Assembly: GCF_003574445.1 (NCBI RefSeq) | Contig: NZ_KZ984553.1 | Coordinates: 310,001-374,000 of the forward strand | Source: Streptomyces sp. YIM 130001 | GTDB lineage: Bacteria > Actinomycetota > Actinomycetes > Streptomycetales > Streptomycetaceae | Direction: 5' to 3' | Length of the DNA stretch: 64,000 nucleotides | In this document: piece by piece, positions 26,003 through 35,755 of the stretch | How the letters are laid out: each line of letters begins with the position of its first letter | Position numbering within the stretch: the first letter of the stretch is position 1 | Translations under genes and position numbers: made by a program | Notes under the pieces: generated by a model | Told to the model about the DNA's origin: nothing | Seen by the model: the letters and a program-made list of their open reading frames with translations, nothing else | Database searches by the model: none

Positions 26003-27822
26003 GACTGCTGGTTACGGGGTGACAGCAGCGCCTGCACCGTACCGAGGCCCTCGATCTCTCCGCCGACCACCAGACCGTGCTCGTACTCCTCGCGGGAGAT
26101 GCGCAGTCGGGTCGCCGTGGCTCCGAGGGTGATCACGTCGCCGGGGAACAGGGTGATCATGCTGGAGATGGTGGTGACCAGCTCCTCGGGGCCGGCGACG
26201 TACTGCGAGGTCGTGCCGTGCACCACCCGGTCACCGATCGTCAGGGTCATGGCCCGCTCGCGCCAGTCGTGGGCGTCGAGCGCCACGAGATGCTCGCCGA
26301 CGATGTTGAATCCGTCGGCCCAGCGGCCGTACACCGCGGTGATGCCGCGTTCACCGGCGCGCGCGGGTTCGACGACCGCGTCGGCGAAGGAGAGGTCGCA
26401 GAGCGCGACGACCGGTGTGTAGCCGAGGACGACGGAGCGACCGTCCTCGACATCGGCCGCCAACTCGGCTACAACAGCGGCGAGTTCGATGCTGACGATG
26501 ATGTCGCCTGCGCGCGCGGGGACCTCGACCCGTGAACCGCTCGCCGCGAGCGAGCTGGCCGGGCCGTTCAGGAAGCGCGGCACCTCGAGCTCGGCGAGAC
26601 CCGCGGCCTCCCTGGCCACCCGGTCGTTGCCGAACGACGTGTAGAAGTGGCGGGCGGAGTCCACCGCCCAGTCGTCCGGCGCGTTCACCCTCCTCGCCTC
26701 CGATGTCGCCAACTCCCGGATCGCGTACGACGGATGGGACTCCATCGGTACGCGTGGACGCGCCGTGCCGCCGACGATCCTGACCGGGTTGACCAGGGTG
26801 CCCACGTGCTCGATCTCCACTTCGAGACGGGTCCCGGGGTCGGCCGAATCGTCCGGGAACACCGGCAGTCCGTCGACACCCATCGTGCCGAAGTGGATGA
26901 CGTCACCCGGGTACAGGGAGGCGAACGACGTGTACCAGTGGATGACCCGCTCGATGCCCAGCAGGGACGCCGCGGTGTGCGCACGGTCCCGAGTCCGCCC
27001 CGACTGCCGGGTGTACATGAGCAGGTTGTACGGGTCCGCCACCTCGTCCTTCGTCACGAGGTAGGGGCCCATCGGGCTCAGGGTGTCGGCCTTCTTGCCG
27101 CCCCAGGAGGCGGTGGCCTGGTACAGCCAGTCGTTGTACTGCTCGGGGAGCCCGTAGCCGTTCTCGATGTTGCCGGGGACCGCGCGGTAGTAGTAGCTCC
27201 CGGAGGTGTCGTTGACCACGGTGTAGCCGGCGACGTGGTCCATCGCCCGGTCGAGGGGGATGTCGCGGCCGGCCTTGCCGATCACGACGGCGAGTTCGAC
27301 GTTGTAGGCCATGTGCGGCAGGTGGTGGCCGTGCTTCATCGTCACCGGCTCGCCGGGGCCGATCGCCGCTCCCTGGGGACGCTGATGGCCGAGCGGGAAC
27401 AGGTTCAGGTTGTTGATGTTCGGCCGGTTCCGTACGAACGACGGGGAATTGGTGACCAGGCCCCAGTACAGGCGGGGCCTGGGAACGGGGGCGAGGAGTT
27501 CGACCTCGTCGACCCGGTGCCCGGCCCGCGGCAGCAGCGTGGCATCGGTCTGCTCGACGAACCGCTCGACGTGGGCGACCAGCCGCGACAGCTCGCCGAG
27601 GCCCGTGTCCTCGAGCGCCAGGAACTCCGTCAGGGTGCCCGGCCACGCGTCCCCGAGGAACCGGGGACGCGTGGCGACGATGCCCGACGACGGGATCGAT
27701 GCGTACGTCGTGAGGAAGGCTTCGGCCCGGCCGGGCTCGATCACCCACGCCGTCCCGTCGGAAGGCTCGACGACGAACCCCCACCGCTCGGTGCCTTCGA
27801 ACAGGTAACTGGCGAGTCTCAC
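25999..27822 (-). CDS. Tandem double fumarylacetoacetate-hydrolase (FAH) domain protein
   Basis: The 607-residue protein is about twice the length of a single-domain FAH enzyme. The first FAH core spans roughly residues 100-355 (LYWGLVTNSPSF, AYNVELAVVIGKAGRD, AGYTVVNDTSG, YPGDVIHFGTMG). The second, residues 400-595, repeats the plan in degenerate form (IVSIELAAVVAEL, GYTPVVALCDLS, FPGDVITLGATA). FAH enzymes cleave or decarboxylate beta-diketo or 2-keto acids, as in 2,4-diketo-3-deoxy-sugar-acid hydrolases. In both halves the usual Glu-x-Glu metal motif seems to keep only its second Glu, so activity is uncertain. It lies between the beta-helix gene and the sulfatase gene in one strand unit. 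Confidence 0.85.
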   Translation of the reverse strand: MRLASYLFEGTERWGFVVEPSDGTAWVIEPGRAEAFLTTYASIPSSGIVATRPRFLGDAWPGTLTEFLALEDTGLGELSRLVAHVERFVEQTDATLLPRAGHRVDEVELLAPVPRPRLYWGLVTNSPSFVRNRPNINNLNLFPLGHQRPQGAAIGPGEPVTMKHGHHLPHMAYNVELAVVIGKAGRDIPLDRAMDHVAGYTVVNDTSGSYYYRAVPGNIENGYGLPEQYNDWLYQATASWGGKKADTLSPMGPYLVTKDEVADPYNLLMYTRQSGRTRDRAHTAASLLGIERVIHWYTSFASLYPGDVIHFGTMGVDGLPVFPDDSADPGTRLEVEIEHVGTLVNPVRIVGGTARPRVPMESHPSYAIRELATSEARRVNAPDDWAVDSARHFYTSFGNDRVAREAAGLAELEVPRFLNGPASSLAASGSRVEVPARAGDIIVSIELAAVVAELAADVEDGRSVVLGYTPVVALCDLSFADAVVEPARAGERGITAVYGRWADGFNIVGEHLVALDAHDWRERAMTLTIGDRVVHGTTSQYVAGPEELVTTISSMITLFPGDVITLGATATRLRISREEYEHGLVVGGEIEGLGTVQALLSPRNQQS

Positions 27823-27843
27823 GTGGTTCTTCCTTCGGTGTCT

Positions 27844-29703
27844 CTAGGTGGTGGCGATCGGTTCGCCCAGCGGCAGGTGGCGCCAGGCCTTTCCGTCGGA
27901 GATCGCGAGCATCGGGCTGTCGGACGGGCCCTTCACCATGACCACCGCTCCGGGGGCCGGCTCCGGCAGGTCCGCGGCCGCGACGGTCGCAAGGGCGAGG
28001 GTGTGGGCGTGGACGGTGCGCACACGGTTCTCCTTCGAGCCGACATCGCGGGCGTTGTCGGCCGTCGGCACGAGTCCGTTGATGTCGACGCGCATCACGG
28101 CGACACCGTTGGTGCTGTTCGTCGCGCACAGCAGCTCGACGGCCGAGGCGCCGGACTCGTTGGCGGGGACGACCCGCAGGCCGCCCTTCACTCCGGGGCC
28201 GGCTCCCGCCGACTGCTCCGACGCCGCGACAAAGCTGCCGTAGGCGTCGGAGCCGACATCAGGGGCGCCGGTGGCGCTCGACCGGACGACGAGGGCGCCG
28301 TTCTTCGCGGCGGTGAGTTCGTGCTGGTTGGCGCCCGCGCTGCGGCGCTCGATGTAGTTCTCGTCGCCGACGGACTCGGCGTGCAGCACACCGCCGGTGT
28401 TGTCGAAGAGATTGCCGGTGATCGTGGAGCCGGACAGCTTTCCGACCACGCGTATCGGCGGTGCCTTCGCGACCGGGTTGGCGCCGAAGGCGTTGCCCAT
28501 GACGGCCACGCCGGTGGCGTCCGCGTTGACCCGGATCGCGCTCCACCGCTCCTCTTCGTCGAGGTTCCAGTGGTCGAACGAGTTGGCGGACACGGTGACT
28601 TCGGAGGTGGCTCCGGCGAAGTAGACCGGCGAGCCCTCGATCCAGTTGAAGCTGTTGCCGGTGATCGTGACGTTGCGTGCGGTGGCGTCGGGACGGAACT
28701 CGATGGCGTGCTTGGGCCGGCCGCCGCCGCCCGGGTCGCCGCCTCCGAGGACGTTGCCGCTGAACGTGAGGTTCGTGCCGCCGGACGTGACGGCGACGAC
28801 CGATCCGCTGGAACCGTTCTCCACCACGTTCCCGGAGAACGTCGAGTTGATGATCCCGCCGGAGAACAGCCGCCGGCCGATGTCGAGGACGTTGTTCGCG
28901 ACGACCGCGCCCCGGAAGTTGTGGGCGTCCGCACCGCTGGTGGCGATGGCCAGGCCCATGCTGTGGAAGTGGTTGCCCTCGATGAGCCACTTGCGCATGC
29001 CGTACGGCAGCAGGTGCACACCGTCGCCCGAGACACCTTCGGTCGGCCAGGAGATGTCGAGTCCGACGTCGCCGACCGCGACCAGGTTGTTCGTGAAGAC
29101 CAGGCCCCGGCCGACGTGCTTCACCGCGGTGAAGAACTCGACGAACGTGCACTCGGTGATCGTCGCGTCCATGTCGTCGGTGTTCGCCGACGTGGCGTCG
29201 GGGTCCCGTGCGATGTGCAGCGCCACGGAATTCTTCAGGCTCGCCGCCACGACGAAGCCGAGCCCGCGGAGAGCCGCGAGCGGCGCACGTACCTGGATAC
29301 CGGTCCCGTCGAAGTCGACGTCGATCACCGAGGTCCGCGAGCCCATGGTCCCGGCGCCGGCCAGGACGGTGCGGTTGAGGTTCGCACCGCCGTCGCCCTC
29401 CACGTCGGGGATGACCAGCGTGCGGGTGATCCGGTAGGTGCCGGGCGGAAAATAGACGAACTTGTTCTTCCGGTCGCGCTGCGCGTCGATGGCCTGCTGG
29501 ACGGCCTCGGTGTCGTCGGCGACGCCGTCGGCGACCGCGCCGAAGTCCTGCGGTGTGGTGGCCTGCGCCGCAGCCGCACCGGTCTGACCGGTCGGATCGG
29601 GAGCTGACTGGGCGGGCGAACCGATGGCTCCGACGGTCGCCGTGGCGATACCCGCGACGCCTGCTGTGCGAAGGAGATGACGTCTGTTCACGTTGCTGCG
29701 CAT
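27844..29703 (-). CDS. Tat-exported right-handed beta-helix protein (pectate lyase superfamily)
   Basis: The 619-residue product has a twin-arginine leader (NRRHLLRTAGVAGIATA) with an Ala-rich cleavage region, then the pectate-lyase-3/glycosyl-hydrolase-28-type opening TPQDFGAVADGVADDTEAVQQAIDA and VYFPPGTYRIT. A long series of beta-helix coils follows (VVANNVLDIG, TFSGNVVENGSSG, LTFSGNVLGGGDPGG, ITGNSFNWIEGS, VSANSFDHW). The last 150 residues resemble phage-tail-spike or adhesin caps. It is likely an extracellular polysaccharide-binding or -degrading protein. The catalytic class (lyase or hydrolase) is not clear. The start is ATG 29703, with AAGGGA upstream; the frame upstream of it is inside the next gene. 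Confidence 0.85.
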   Translation of the reverse strand: MRSNVNRRHLLRTAGVAGIATATVGAIGSPAQSAPDPTGQTGAAAAQATTPQDFGAVADGVADDTEAVQQAIDAQRDRKNKFVYFPPGTYRITRTLVIPDVEGDGGANLNRTVLAGAGTMGSRTSVIDVDFDGTGIQVRAPLAALRGLGFVVAASLKNSVALHIARDPDATSANTDDMDATITECTFVEFFTAVKHVGRGLVFTNNLVAVGDVGLDISWPTEGVSGDGVHLLPYGMRKWLIEGNHFHSMGLAIATSGADAHNFRGAVVANNVLDIGRRLFSGGIINSTFSGNVVENGSSGSVVAVTSGGTNLTFSGNVLGGGDPGGGGRPKHAIEFRPDATARNVTITGNSFNWIEGSPVYFAGATSEVTVSANSFDHWNLDEEERWSAIRVNADATGVAVMGNAFGANPVAKAPPIRVVGKLSGSTITGNLFDNTGGVLHAESVGDENYIERRSAGANQHELTAAKNGALVVRSSATGAPDVGSDAYGSFVAASEQSAGAGPGVKGGLRVVPANESGASAVELLCATNSTNGVAVMRVDINGLVPTADNARDVGSKENRVRTVHAHTLALATVAAADLPEPAPGAVVMVKGPSDSPMLAISDGKAWRHLPLGEPIATT

Positions 29704-29707
29704 GGTG

Positions 29708-30631
29708 CTATCCCTTCGTCGGGCGGATGAGCTGTTCCTTGTGCGCGGTGATGAACTCCTGGAAGGCATGGCGTTCGTCCGGTTCGCACCGCAGGAGCGG
29801 CGGCGCGACGTAGGGCGGGCAGAGCCGCAGTTGCGCCAGGATCTCCTTGACCCCCGGCGTCCCACGGCGGATGGCGTGCAGCTTGGTGAGTTCGGTGACG
29901 AGCGCCTGGAGCCGGTGCATCTCGTCGCGGTCACCGGCCCGGTGAGCGGCGGTCAGCTGCAGCGAGAGCGCGGGGCTGATGTTGGCGATGCCGGGGACGA
30001 TGCCGTGGGCGCCGAGTTCGAGTGCGGCGGCGAGGTGGGTCTCCGCTCCCTGGCTGACCTCGAACCCGGGCCGGGTGCGGGCCCGTTCGACGAGATGGCC
30101 GAAGAGGTCGATGTCGCCGGAGCTGTCCTTGATCCCGGCCAGGTGGTCGAGGTCGAGGAGCGCGTCGATCACGTCGTGGGTCAGCGGGTTGCTGTAGCGG
30201 GGCGCGTTGTAGGCGATGACCGGAAGTCCGATGGACGCCAACGCCGCGTAGTGGGCGACGATTTCGTCGTCGCGGTGCTGGAAGTAGATCGGCGGGCTCA
30301 TGACCAGCGCGTCGGCACCGGCCGCTGCTGCCAGCTCCGCACGCTCCAGCGCCTCGAGGGTGCCTCCCGCCGTCACGTTCACCGTCGCCACGCCGCCCGG
30401 CGCGAGCGAGCGCCACTGGCGGACCGCACGCTCGAGGAACGGTCCGATCACCGAGGTGGGCAGCAGGGGGCCCTCGCCGTTGCTGCCGAGCAGCATCAGT
30501 TTGTCGATTCCCGCGTCGGCCAGGGCGCCGAGCAGGGGTGCCGTCCGGTCGGCCGCGGGCCTGCCGGTCTCGTCCATCGGCGTGATCAGTGGAGTGGTGA
30601 CTCCGCCGAGGAGAGAGGTGGCGTCGTTCAT
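29708..30631 (-). CDS. DapA/N-acetylneuraminate-lyase family aldolase or dehydratase
   Basis: The 307-residue class I TIM-barrel protein has GGVTTPLITPMDETG at the N-terminus, GSNGEGPLL in the substrate loop, MSPPIYFQ, VIAYNAPRYS with the catalytic Tyr, and LAGIKDSSGD with the Schiff-base Lys. The family covers dihydrodipicolinate synthase, sialic-acid lyase, 2-keto-3-deoxy-sugar-acid aldolases and 5-dehydro-4-deoxyglucarate dehydratase. In this locus a sugar-acid role is more likely than lysine synthesis. Its ATG shares one base with the stop of the FAD-oxidoreductase gene (TGATG), so it is coupled to it. Confidence 0.88.
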   Translation of the reverse strand: MNDATSLLGGVTTPLITPMDETGRPAADRTAPLLGALADAGIDKLMLLGSNGEGPLLPTSVIGPFLERAVRQWRSLAPGGVATVNVTAGGTLEALERAELAAAAGADALVMSPPIYFQHRDDEIVAHYAALASIGLPVIAYNAPRYSNPLTHDVIDALLDLDHLAGIKDSSGDIDLFGHLVERARTRPGFEVSQGAETHLAAALELGAHGIVPGIANISPALSLQLTAAHRAGDRDEMHRLQALVTELTKLHAIRRGTPGVKEILAQLRLCPPYVAPPLLRCEPDERHAFQEFITAHKEQLIRPTKG

Positions 30632-32244
30632 CAGTAGCCCTTTACTTCCGGCCAGGCGAGCTCGAACCCGTCCCGGGTGAGCGCGCTCTGGAATATTTCG
30701 AGATGCCGGGAGTCGGCCCGGACCTGGTCCGGCGTAAGGGAGTTGGTGAGGCAGTGCGCCGCCAGTGCGCCCGCTGCCTCGCCGATGTTCCACTCGACGG
30801 GGTGGAGCCGGTAACAGCCGTTGGTGATGTGTGTGGTGCCGATGTTCTTGCCGGCGGCGAGGAAGTTGCTCGTCCGTGCCGGCAGCAGGGCGCCCAGCGG
30901 GATCTGGAACGGGCTGCTGGGGACGTCGATGTAGTTGTCGCCACCGGTGGAGGGGTGCAGGTCGATCCGGTACATGCCGACTCCGACCGAGTCCGGGTAG
31001 CGCACGGCCCCGGCGTCGCCGCGTACCGCCATCGACAGGTCCTGCTCGCGGACCGTCGTCCGTGCCCGGATCCGGCGGGACTCGCGGATGTACGGCGCCA
31101 TGGCCAGGCCGTCGGACGTGCCCATCACGTCCGGGCGAAGGCGCAGGCCGGGCCAGCCGGTTCCGCCGTCGGGCCGCGGAGCCTCGGTGCGCAGCCAGTG
31201 CAGCATGCTGAGCGAGAGCTGCCGTGCTCCCTCGAGATGCTGGTCCCGCTCCTCGTCGGACACGCCGACCAGCGGCCCCGGCAGGTAGTCGATCATCGGC
31301 CAGTTGACGACGGTGATGTCGCTCGCGGCGAAGCCCGGTTCGTACTGCTCACGCGCGAAGATCCGGCGGAACTGCCACAGGTCCCGATCCCCCGGGTCGG
31401 TGCTCTGGTCGGCGACGACCGGGCCGGACGGCGCGTGCGGCACGAACGTCCGGGTGAGGGTCTCCAGGGTGCGGGGGTCGGGCGCTGTGAGGCTGAGCAT
31501 GCGGTCCGGCCAGACGTCCGGCCGGTAGTTCCGCCAGAAGTCGTAACGGTCCGGGGCGTCGGTCGTGTGGTCCTCGCCCTCGCGGTGCTCGATCGCGAAC
31601 ACCCAGGAGAACGCCTGCTGGTTGAGCGGCTGCGCCTCGGCGGGCGCACTCGGTTCACCGGTCTCGGCCGCGGACTCGAAACCGGTGACGTGCTCGATGC
31701 CGGCCAGCGGCAGGAGGTCGCCGAGCTCGGTGGCGTCGAGTACGTAGGGCGCCTCGACGGTGACTTCCTCACCGGTCCGGGAGGCGACGGTGACGGCGGT
31801 GATCCGGTCGCCGTCGACGTGCGCGTCCACGGCATGGTGCCCGGTCAGGACGCGCAGGGTGCCGGCCGACCGGTACGGCGCCAGCATGCCTTCGAGTACG
31901 GCGAGGGCGGCGCGCGGCTCGTGGCAGAGCCGGCTGACCCGGCCGAGCCCCGGATTGAGGTCCGGCTGCCTCAGCGCGGCGGAGGTCAGCGGGTGCCAGG
32001 TGCGGTAGTGCGTGCGCACACCCTCGCGGAAGGCGCGGTAGGAGCGGGTGCAGCCGAACTGCTCGATCCACGCGTGCTCGTCCGGCGGGACGGCCTGGCT
32101 GGTGAGCTGGCCGCCGAGCCAGTCGTACTGTTCGGTGACGACGACCGAGCGGCCTCGGCGGAGCGCCGCGAGGGCCGCGGCGACACCGCCGACTCCTCCG
32201 CCGACGATCAGGATGTCCGTCCGGATGCTGTGAGCGTTACTCAA
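30631..32244 (-). CDS. FAD-dependent oxidoreductase (FAD_oxidored family)
   Basis: The 537-residue flavoprotein has a Rossmann dinucleotide motif at the N-terminus (DILIVGGGVGGVAAALAALRRG), then WLGGQLTSQAVP, YVLDATELGDLLPLAG, and a C-terminal FAD loop LPARTSNFLAAGKNIGTTHI with GEAAGALAAHCL. This FAD_oxidored (PF12831) group occurs in polysaccharide and sugar-acid loci in many bacteria and probably oxidises a sugar or sugar acid. The start is TTG 32244, with AGGAG 8 nt upstream and a 4-base overlap (TTGA) with the ATPase gene. The exact substrate is unknown. Confidence 0.88.
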   Translation of the reverse strand: MSNAHSIRTDILIVGGGVGGVAAALAALRRGRSVVVTEQYDWLGGQLTSQAVPPDEHAWIEQFGCTRSYRAFREGVRTHYRTWHPLTSAALRQPDLNPGLGRVSRLCHEPRAALAVLEGMLAPYRSAGTLRVLTGHHAVDAHVDGDRITAVTVASRTGEEVTVEAPYVLDATELGDLLPLAGIEHVTGFESAAETGEPSAPAEAQPLNQQAFSWVFAIEHREGEDHTTDAPDRYDFWRNYRPDVWPDRMLSLTAPDPRTLETLTRTFVPHAPSGPVVADQSTDPGDRDLWQFRRIFAREQYEPGFAASDITVVNWPMIDYLPGPLVGVSDEERDQHLEGARQLSLSMLHWLRTEAPRPDGGTGWPGLRLRPDVMGTSDGLAMAPYIRESRRIRARTTVREQDLSMAVRGDAGAVRYPDSVGVGMYRIDLHPSTGGDNYIDVPSSPFQIPLGALLPARTSNFLAAGKNIGTTHITNGCYRLHPVEWNIGEAAGALAAHCLTNSLTPDQVRADSRHLEIFQSALTRDGFELAWPEVKGY

Positions 32245-33128
32245 CTGATCTGCTCCTGTTGTTTCTCGACCGGCGCGGTCGGGCTCTCCCCGGTGGGCGG
32301 CGCGGCACCGTCCTCGTCCGGTACGTCCGCACCCTCGAGTGCGTAGGCGGCGCCCAGGAGGCTGCTGGTATAGGGGTGGGAAGGGGCCGTGAACAGCTGC
32401 TCGGCCGATGTGCACTCGACCAGTTCGCCCTTCCGCATCACCGCGACCCGGTCCGCGATCTGCCGTACCACCGCGAGGTCGTGGGTGATGAACAGGACGG
32501 ACAGTTCCCGCGTCCGCTGCAGGTCGACGAGCAGGCGCAGGATCTGCGACTGGACGGACACGTCGAGCGCGGACACCGCCTCGTCGCACACCAGGAGCCG
32601 CGGCTTCAGGGCGAGTGCCCGCGCGATACTGACGCGCTGGCGCTGTCCCCCGGACAGCGCCGACGGCCGCCGGTCGGCGACACCTTCGTCGAGGCCGACG
32701 TCGGCGAGCACATCGCGCAGCGCCTGCCGGCGGTCACCCGTCGGGGCCACCGCCGGATGCACCTTCCAGGCCTCACGGATGATCGCGCCCACTGTCATAC
32801 GGGGGTTGAGTGACGAGCCGGGGTCCTGGAAGACCATCTGGACGGCGCGCTGCAGTTCGGGCGGACGCTTGTCGACGGGTCCGAGCGTCCGGCCCTCGTA
32901 GCTGATCGTGCCTTCCTGGGGGCGGACGAGGCCGAGCACGCACCGCGCGACCGTCGACTTGCCGGATCCGGACTCGCCGACCAGCGCGAGGAGTTCTCTG
33001 GCCCGCACGTCCAGACTGACGTCGTCGACGGCCCGGACCATCGTCCGGGGGCTGCGCAGTGACCGCTTGGGGCCCGGGAACGCGACGCGCAGGCCGCGGA
33101 TCTCGAGAAGGGTGTCCGCGGACGTCAT
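32241..33128 (-). CDS. ABC importer ATPase, DppF type
   Basis: The 295-residue ATPase of the oligopeptide/nickel class has Walker A GESGSGKST, an RAVQMVFQDPGSSLNPRMTV Q-loop with the PepT-specific sequence, signature LSGGQRQRV, Walker B LLVCDEAVSALD, and the H-loop FITHDLAVV. The C-terminus has the short TAPSHPYTSSLL motif typical of DppD/F. It overlaps the previous ATPase gene by 4 bases (ATGA) and the FAD-oxidoreductase gene by 4 (TTGA). Together with the other four components it forms a complete importer. Confidence 0.94.
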   Translation of the reverse strand: MTSADTLLEIRGLRVAFPGPKRSLRSPRTMVRAVDDVSLDVRARELLALVGESGSGKSTVARCVLGLVRPQEGTISYEGRTLGPVDKRPPELQRAVQMVFQDPGSSLNPRMTVGAIIREAWKVHPAVAPTGDRRQALRDVLADVGLDEGVADRRPSALSGGQRQRVSIARALALKPRLLVCDEAVSALDVSVQSQILRLLVDLQRTRELSVLFITHDLAVVRQIADRVAVMRKGELVECTSAEQLFTAPSHPYTSSLLGAAYALEGADVPDEDGAAPPTGESPTAPVEKQQEQIS

Positions 33129-34156
33129 GAGCTCACCTCGGACGCGAAATGGCAGGCGCTGAAGCGGCCGGTTGCGACCTCGCGCAGCTCGGGTGTCTCC
33201 GTCCGGCAGCGCTCGCGCGCCATCGGACAGCGGGGATGGAAGGCGCATCCGGACGGCCGGTCGAAGGGGTTCGCCGGCGTCCCCTGCAACGGCTCCGCGA
33301 TCGCCGTCCTGGTGCTGACCGCGGGCACGTTGTTGGCGAGCGCGCGGGTGTACGGGTGGAGCGGCCGCTCGAGCACCTCGCGCGCCGGGCCGCGCTCGGC
33401 CACCCGGCCCGCGTACATGACGGCGACGTCGTCCGCGACGTGCGCCACGACCCGCAGGTCGTGACTGACCAGCAGCATCGCCACGCCCTCCTGCTCCCGC
33501 AGATCGGCGAGGAGCCGAAGGATGCGGGCCTGCGTGGTGACGTCCAGCGCGGTCGTCGGCTCGTCGGCGATGATCAGCTGCGGTTCGCCGGCGAGGGCCA
33601 TCGCGATCATGACGCGCTGGCGCATACCGCCGGACATCTCGTGCGGGTGGACGTCGATGCGGTGCTCGGGGTCGGGGATGCCGACCCGCTCGAGGAGCCG
33701 CAGAACCCGTGTCCGTACGTCCGGACGCCGCATGCCGCCGCGACGCCGGATCTCGCCGACCTGACGGCCGATCGTCTGGATCGGGTTCAGGGCGGAGAGG
33801 GGGTCCTGGAAGATCACACCGATCTCGTGTCCGCGCACTTCCCGCAGGCGGCGGGAGGAGGCGGCCAGCAGGTCCTCGGACTGCCACTGGATCCGGCCCG
33901 AGGTCTTGGCTCCGGCCGGCAGCAGACCGACGATCGACATGGCGCTCATCGTCTTGCCGCTGCCGGACTCCCCGATCAGTCCGGTCGTACGTCCGGCGGC
34001 GACCGAGAAGGAAACCGTGTCGATCACCGTGCCGGTGCGGCTGCCTCCGGCGAGGACGACCTCCAGGTCCTGCACCTGGAGCAGGGGTTGTGCCGGGGCG
34101 GTCGCCACGCCGCCCGGTCCTGGCTCCGCCGCGACCGGCGGACGGCGATCACTCAT
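33125..34156 (-). CDS. ABC importer ATPase, DppD type
   Basis: The 343-residue ATPase has Walker [25 protein letters not shown], signature MSGGMRQRV, Walker [15 protein letters not shown], and an [13 protein letters not shown]-loop. The C-terminal oligopeptide/dipeptide domain has the four-Cys-type insert ending [14 protein letters not shown], which in DppD-type proteins may hold a metal cluster. Its start overlaps the end of the solute-binding gene by 8 bases. It works with the DppF-type ATPase as a heterodimer. Confidence 0.94.
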   Translation of the reverse strand: MSDRRPPVAAEPGPGGVATAPAQPLLQVQDLEVVLAGGSRTGTVIDTVSFSVAAGRTTGLIGESGSGKTMSAMSIVGLLPAGAKTSGRIQWQSEDLLAASSRRLREVRGHEIGVIFQDPLSALNPIQTIGRQVGEIRRRGGMRRPDVRTRVLRLLERVGIPDPEHRIDVHPHEMSGGMRQRVMIAMALAGEPQLIIADEPTTALDVTTQARILRLLADLREQEGVAMLLVSHDLRVVAHVADDVAVMYAGRVAERGPAREVLERPLHPYTRALANNVPAVSTRTAIAEPLQGTPANPFDRPSGCAFHPRCPMARERCRTETPELREVATGRFSACHFASEVSS

Positions 34157-35663
34157 CCGAGACCTTCACCTTCTCGAAGGTGGGCATCCCGTCGGGCGAG
34201 AGCTCGAATCCCTTGACGCTCTTGCGCCAGGCGTAGGGCTGCTCGACGAACATCGGGTACATGCCGACGGCGTCCGTCCAGATGGTCTTGGTCGCCTGCG
34301 CGTAGAGGTCCTTGCGTTCGTCGATGTCCGTGGTGGAGCCCGCCTCGGCCAGGACCTTGTCCAGGTTCTTGTTGCAGTAGCCGGTGCGCTTGGCCGCGCA
34401 CGGGTAGAGGCGGCCCAGGTTGGTGGCCGCGTCGAAGCCCTGCGAGCCGATCTGCTGGATGTTCATGTCCCACTTCATGGCGAGCAGATCGTCGAGGAAC
34501 ACCGCCTGCTCCTTCTCCAGCGGCTCGACCTTGACGCCGATCTCGGAGAGGTCGGAGGCAACTGCCTCGACGAACTGCCGGAAGTTCGGCTGCGAGAACT
34601 GGAAGCGGATCTTCTTGCTGAAGTCGAACCCGCCCTTCTTCAGCGCCGCCTTGGCGGCAGCCTTGTCGTACTTCACGGGCTGCTGCTTCGCGTAGCCGAG
34701 TACGGCCGGACTGACCACCGAGTCCGCGGGCGAACCGGTCTCCGGGTACAGCGACTTGATGATCGACTTGAAGTCGACGCCCTGCCACAGTGCGCGCCGG
34801 ACGGCGGCGTCCTCGAGCGCCGGTGTGGAGCTGTTCATCCACATCGTGTTCACCCCGGGGCTGGGGATGGTGTCGACGTTCAGGTTGGTGTCGGACTTGA
34901 GCTGCGCGATCTGGTCGTCGGGCATGCTCCAGGTGACGTCGACCTCGCCGGTCCTGATCGCGGTCATCCGGGCGGACACCTCGGGGACGGACTGGAACTC
35001 GAGCTCACTGACATCGGGCTTGCCGTTCCAGTAGCCCGAGTTGGGCTTCAGCTTCAGGCTCTGGCCGGGCTCGAAGGACGTGACCTGGAACGGCCCGGAG
35101 CCGACCGGCTTCTGGAAGAAGCCCTTGCCCTTGGCGGCCTTCGGCGTGACGAAGAACGACGTGATCTTGCCGAGGAACGCGGCGTCCGGGGTCTTGGAGG
35201 TGAAGACCACCGTCTTCTTGTCCGGCGCCTCGACGCTGTACCCGCCGAAGTTGCCGGCCAGCGGCCCCTTCGCGGCGAGGACGCGCTCGAAGGAGGCCGC
35301 GACCTCCTGGGCGGTGACCGGGGTGCCGTCGGTGTACTCGACCCCCGAGCGCAGCGTGAAGGTCCACCGGGTGGCGTCCTCGTTCGGCGCCCACTTGGCC
35401 GCCAGGTCGCCCTTGAACTTGCCGGGACCGCTGGCTGTGACGAGCGGGCTGTAGATCGCGCGGGCCGCCAGTTGCGTACCGCCGTCCATGCTCGCCGCGC
35501 CGTGCGGATCGAGGTTCTCGATCGGCAGCGGACCGGCGACGGTCAGTGTGCCGTCCCCGGCCGCCGCGTCCGACGAGCCCGACCACGAGCAGGCGGCTGT
35601 GCCCATGAGTACGGCCAGGGAGGCGGCGACCGCGGTGAGCGGCCGCCGAGAGCGGATTCTCAT
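34149..35663 (-). CDS. Solute-binding lipoprotein of oligopeptide/oligosaccharide ABC importer (SBP family 5)
   Basis: The 504-residue binding protein has a lipoprotein signal ending in the lipobox GTAAC (Cys25). The family-5 landmarks are IENLDPHGAA near the mature N-terminus, FTLRSGVEYTDGTPVTAQEV, and VGSGPFQVTSFEPGQSLKL. It would deliver ligand to the permease pair encoded downstream on the minus-strand side. Many family-5 proteins bind oligosaccharides or sugar acids rather than peptides, which fits the enzyme genes in this locus. The start is ATG 35663, with AAAGGAA upstream. Confidence 0.93.
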   Translation of the reverse strand: MRIRSRRPLTAVAASLAVLMGTAACSWSGSSDAAAGDGTLTVAGPLPIENLDPHGAASMDGGTQLAARAIYSPLVTASGPGKFKGDLAAKWAPNEDATRWTFTLRSGVEYTDGTPVTAQEVAASFERVLAAKGPLAGNFGGYSVEAPDKKTVVFTSKTPDAAFLGKITSFFVTPKAAKGKGFFQKPVGSGPFQVTSFEPGQSLKLKPNSGYWNGKPDVSELEFQSVPEVSARMTAIRTGEVDVTWSMPDDQIAQLKSDTNLNVDTIPSPGVNTMWMNSSTPALEDAAVRRALWQGVDFKSIIKSLYPETGSPADSVVSPAVLGYAKQQPVKYDKAAAKAALKKGGFDFSKKIRFQFSQPNFRQFVEAVASDLSEIGVKVEPLEKEQAVFLDDLLAMKWDMNIQQIGSQGFDAATNLGRLYPCAAKRTGYCNKNLDKVLAEAGSTTDIDERKDLYAQATKTIWTDAVGMYPMFVEQPYAWRKSVKGFELSPDGMPTFEKVKVSDE

Positions 35664-35755
35664 GCCGGGTTCCTTTCGATGCGTGGAGTACGGGTCACGG
35701 CGCGTTGGTGCTGTCTCGCGGACGGAGACGGAGACGGAGACGGGGCCGGGCATGC

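Noticed and set aside
26647..29607. A 986-codon open frame on the plus strand antisense to the FAH and beta-helix genes
   Set aside because: High-GC DNA gives long antisense frames; the translation is low in hydrophobic core patterns and rich in Arg/Gly/Val, and the minus-strand genes have clear family motifs.
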